Shown here in pieces: positions 61,515-64,000 of a stretch of 64,000 nt of DNA. Location: the NCBI GenBank assembly GCA_025594325.1, contig JANHCV010000009.1, forward strand, positions 186,001 through 250,000, written 5' to 3'. The notes beneath the pieces were generated by a model. The model did not search any database and was not told where the DNA came from. It saw nothing but the letters and a program-made list of their open reading frames with translations. This stretch comes from Blastocladiella emersonii ATCC 22665 (Eukaryota; Blastocladiomycota; Blastocladiomycetes; Blastocladiales; Blastocladiaceae). The position numbers and the translations under genes were made by a program. Every line of letters begins with the position of its first letter. Positions within the stretch are counted from its first letter, which is position 1.

Positions 61515-64000
61515 CTACGCGTCGGGCACGGGCGGCAGCACGACGCCGTCGACGCCGAGCATCGCGTACAGCTCGTCGCGGTGCGCCTTGACGTCTGCGA
61601 TGGGCAGAGTCCAGTCGACCTCGGTCAGGAGCGTCGTGACGCGGTCCACATCCCGCACCCCCGCATCACCGCCATCATCCTCGCACGCCTGCGCGTAGAT
61701 GGGCGCGCACGCGAGCAGCGTCTCGGCGGCGCCCTTGCGGACGCGCGGGTAGACGTGGCACGTCTGCTGCGCGAGGTACCGCGCCGCGCACGTCCGGGTC
61801 TCGCGGTGGGGCACGCCGGCGAGCCCGCCGAGCACCTTGAACGCGGCGAGAATCTTGTTCACGTCCTTGACCTTGGCGATCTCGCGGCGCACCGCGGCGT
61901 AGACGCCCGCGTGAAACGCGTCGGGCGCGTACAGGACCGACTGGTTCGCGTACAAAATATCGAGCGCGGTGAGGACGGGGAGAACGACGCGGTCCACGCG
62001 GTAGTTGGACGTCAGGGTCGCGAGAATGGCGTCGGTCGCCGCGGCGAGGGCAGCGTCGTCGTCCGCCAGCCCCTCGAGGTGGTCCATGAGCACCTGCCCC
62101 GCGGCCTTGACCAGCGACTCGGTCATGCCGCCCATGCACAGGAGGTACCCGAGGACCGCCGTCTCGCGGTAGAAGGGCTCGGCGAGGACGGGCGCGACGG
62201 CCGCGAGGACGCTGGCCGAGTTGGACCAGTCGAGCGACGGGCCGCCCGCAGCGGGCGCGACAACGCGCTGCAGCACGTCCACGGCCGGGATGTGCCCGGC
62301 AGCCTGCTGTGCCGCGAGCAGCCGCGCGAGGACGGGGCCCGCGACCTCGCGCACGCGGTCGATCTTGGACAGCGTCTGGTGGACGACGCCGCGCGCGATC
62401 GCGGGGACCACGGCCGCAGGATCCGCGAGCACCGCGTGCTCGACGACGAGCGCGAGCCCGGCCATGGCCTCCATGCGGACCCACGACCCGACGTCGCCGT
62501 GCGAGGTGGTCGTGTAGTCGTCGAGCGCACCCAAAAACGCGGCCACGATGCGCGCGACGGTCGCGGGCGGGAGCGCGGCGCCGTGCTGGACGACGTGTTT
62601 CCCGACAGCCTGCAGCGCGTTCTTCTTGGCCTCGGCGTCGATTTGGGGTTTCGCGAGGTTTTCGGTGGACGCGATCAGCGCCTCGACCGTCTGCACGCTG
62701 AGGTCGAGCGGCATCGCGACTTCGCCCAACGCGAGCGCGTACCCGCGGCGCGCGACCTGGTCGCCCGACGGCCGCGCGGCGTGGACCCACCACCCGACGA
62801 CGGCGGCGAGGCGCGCGGGGGAGACGCGGCGCAGGGCGGCGGCGGCCGTAGCCGCCGCTGCCTCCTGCAGGGGTACCTCCTTGCGCTCGACCGACGACTC
62901 GATGAGCGGGATGAGCAGGTCGATGGTGGCCTCGGGGACGGCGCACACGGTGGCGAGCGCGGCGACCAGCTTGAGCGCGCCCTGGCGCGTCAGCTCGGAC
63001 CCGAACGTCTGCAGGAACGCGGGCGCGATGGCGCGGAGCTGCGCGACGGCCGCGTCGGCGTGCGCGAGGGTAACCACCCCCGAACCGGCGGCGAGGATCA
63101 CCTCGGCGAGCGCGACGGCGGACCCGTGCCTCGTGCCGAGCTCGGTGCTGGTAATGGTCGGGAGGAGCGTGTCAAAGAGGTGCTGGAAGATATCGGGCTT
63201 GAGGTCCACAAGGACCCCCAACGCCTCGGCGGCGAGCACGCGCACGGCGGGGTCCCAGTGGAACACGCTGTTCTCGAGCAGGTACCGGACGCAGTACGGG
63301 TGGTACTCGTCGAACGCGGCGATGGCGCGGCCGGCGACGAGGAACGCGGACGCGCGGTTGCCGACGGTAAAGAAATCGGCCGCCGTCACGATATCGATGC
63401 CGTGCGGGAAGATCCCCTGGCGGCCGACATTCTCCTGGAACGCGGCCGAGGCCGCGCGGCGCACGTGCACCTCGCGGTCGTACATGGACACGCACACGAG
63501 CGACGGCGCGAGCCGGTGGACGTGCGGGCGCATGATATCCGGTGCATACGCGCGCGCAAACGACCAGCACACGTAGCAGGCGGCGTCGCGCACGGGGCTG
63601 CCGATCGAGTAGTTGCCGCGGCGAATGTCAAAGGTGAGGGCGAGCTGGATCCACGTCATGGCCGTGTCGAGGACCGCGGGCAGCAGCAGGCCGCGGCGCG
63701 CGAGCTCGGCGATCGACAGGCACGCGCCGTGCCACGTGTGCTCGGACACGCCCGAGATGTCGAGACTGTCCCCCGAAATCGAGGCGTGCACGTTCTCGTT
63801 GAACAAGTCAATGACCGACTGGACCACGTCGGCGGCGAGCTCCTCGGGCAGGCGGTACGTGATGCGGCCGACGCCCTTGGCGGCGGACCACCGCACGATG
63901 GTGTCGCGGTCGCGCAGCCCGGCGAGGACGACGTGCAGGACCTCCTCGATCTGCTCGGGGATCTCGTCATCTTCCTCCTCGTCCTCGTCGTGACGGGACG
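61515..64000 (-). CDS. TBCD: tubulin-folding cofactor D, C-terminal part
   Basis: The frame is open to the window edge (about 827 residues), so the 5' end is outside. VRWSAAKGVGRITYRLPEE, WHGACLSIAELARRGLLLP and RDAACYVCWSFARAYAPD are hallmarks of cofactor D, followed by HEAT-like repeats (VRVLAAEALGVLVDLKPD) and SVALAEVILA. TBCD binds beta-tubulin and, with cofactors C and E, drives alpha/beta-tubulin heterodimer assembly; with Arl2 it also regulates it. Animal TBCD is about 1190 residues, so roughly 350 residues lie beyond the window. An acidic run (DEDEEEDDE) sits at the very edge. No intron is needed in this part. Confidence 0.93.
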   Translation of the reverse strand, partial: SRHDEDEEEDDEIPEQIEEVLHVVLAGLRDRDTIVRWSAAKGVGRITYRLPEELAADVVQSVIDLFNENVHASISGDSLDISGVSEHTWHGACLSIAELARRGLLLPAVLDTAMTWIQLALTFDIRRGNYSIGSPVRDAACYVCWSFARAYAPDIMRPHVHRLAPSLVCVSMYDREVHVRRAASAAFQENVGRQGIFPHGIDIVTAADFFTVGNRASAFLVAGRAIAAFDEYHPYCVRYLLENSVFHWDPAVRVLAAEALGVLVDLKPDIFQHLFDTLLPTITSTELGTRHGSAVALAEVILAAGSGVVTLAHADAAVAQLRAIAPAFLQTFGSELTRQGALKLVAALATVCAVPEATIDLLIPLIESSVERKEVPLQEAAAATAAAALRRVSPARLAAVVGWWVHAARPSGDQVARRGYALALGEVAMPLDLSVQTVEALIASTENLAKPQIDAEAKKNALQAVGKHVVQHGAALPPATVARIVAAFLGALDDYTTTSHGDVGSWVRMEAMAGLALVVEHAVLADPAAVVPAIARGVVHQTLSKIDRVREVAGPVLARLLAAQQAAGHIPAVDVLQRVVAPAAGGPSLDWSNSASVLAAVAPVLAEPFYRETAVLGYLLCMGGMTESLVKAAGQVLMDHLEGLADDDAALAAATDAILATLTSNYRVDRVVLPVLTALDILYANQSVLYAPDAFHAGVYAAVRREIAKVKDVNKILAAFKVLGGLAGVPHRETRTCAARYLAQQTCHVYPRVRKGAAETLLACAPIYAQACEDDGGDAGVRDVDRVTTLLTEVDWTLPIADVKAHRDELYAMLGVDGVVLPPVPDA

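Noticed and set aside
1-64000. tRNA and rRNA genes
   Set aside because: I saw no convincing cloverleaf or rRNA core sequence by eye. The only tRNA-like match is the retroelement primer site.

Overview
The window looks like nuclear DNA of a GC-rich fungus. Genes carry many short introns (mostly 37-170 nt). Most are bounded by GTRCG donors and TAG/CAG acceptors, and some carry a CTAAC/TACTAAC-like branch site. Housekeeping genes include a cytosolic HSP70 with an EEVD tail, geranylgeranyltransferase-I beta, tubulin-folding cofactor D, a mitochondrial TFB-type methyltransferase and a U1A/U2B''-type RRM protein. The transmembrane-SH3 protein, the F-box-like/LRR families, a MyTH4-RhoGAP relic and secreted R-type lectins suggest an early-diverging (chytrid-like) fungus. 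That placement is inference from gene content only.

Layout. 1-8.1 kb is core: the end of a 2OG-Fe(II) oxygenase, a rhodanese-methyltransferase, a Tim17-like membrane protein, a TM-SH3 protein and HSP70. 8.2-38 kb is an accessory island poor in intact genes. It holds three members of an F-box-like family (one intact, one with a large internal deletion, one split by a retrotransposon), three five- or six-exon secreted lectin genes, a decayed LRR gene, a gypsy integrase relic, a decayed MyTH4-RhoGAP gene and long stretches of unrecognisable relics. 39-52 kb returns to core: a RasGEF-like gene, a Tyr/Gly/Asp/Ser repeat protein, CDC43, the RRM gene, the mtTFB-like gene, a UBA-UBX-LRR protein and a truncated OPT transporter. 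52.5-60.2 kb is a second accessory patch with a DUF4470-like gene, an F-box/ankyrin-like gene and two more F-box-like family copies. 60.4-64 kb holds a small four-exon gene of unknown function and the C-terminal two-thirds of TBCD.

Main points. (1) A Ty1/copia element at 18636-23686 has 255-bp LTRs, a GTATT target duplication, a half-tRNA-Met primer site and a 38-bp minisatellite. It sits inside an F-box-like gene. (2) All five differences between its LTRs are CpG to TpG/CpA changes in the left LTR. (3) The pair 'F-box-like gene then lectin gene' occurs twice in tandem, with homologous upstream sequence, so it was duplicated as a unit. (4) Proposed 5' splice sites are dominated by GTRCG instead of GTAAG/GTATG. 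(5) A repeat protein with a clean promoter has an in-frame TAG at codon 10.

Limits. Exon structures are my own joins, checked for reading-frame phase and, in the families, for agreement between copies. No alignment or search could be run. Functions of the F-box-like family and of several orphans are not known.
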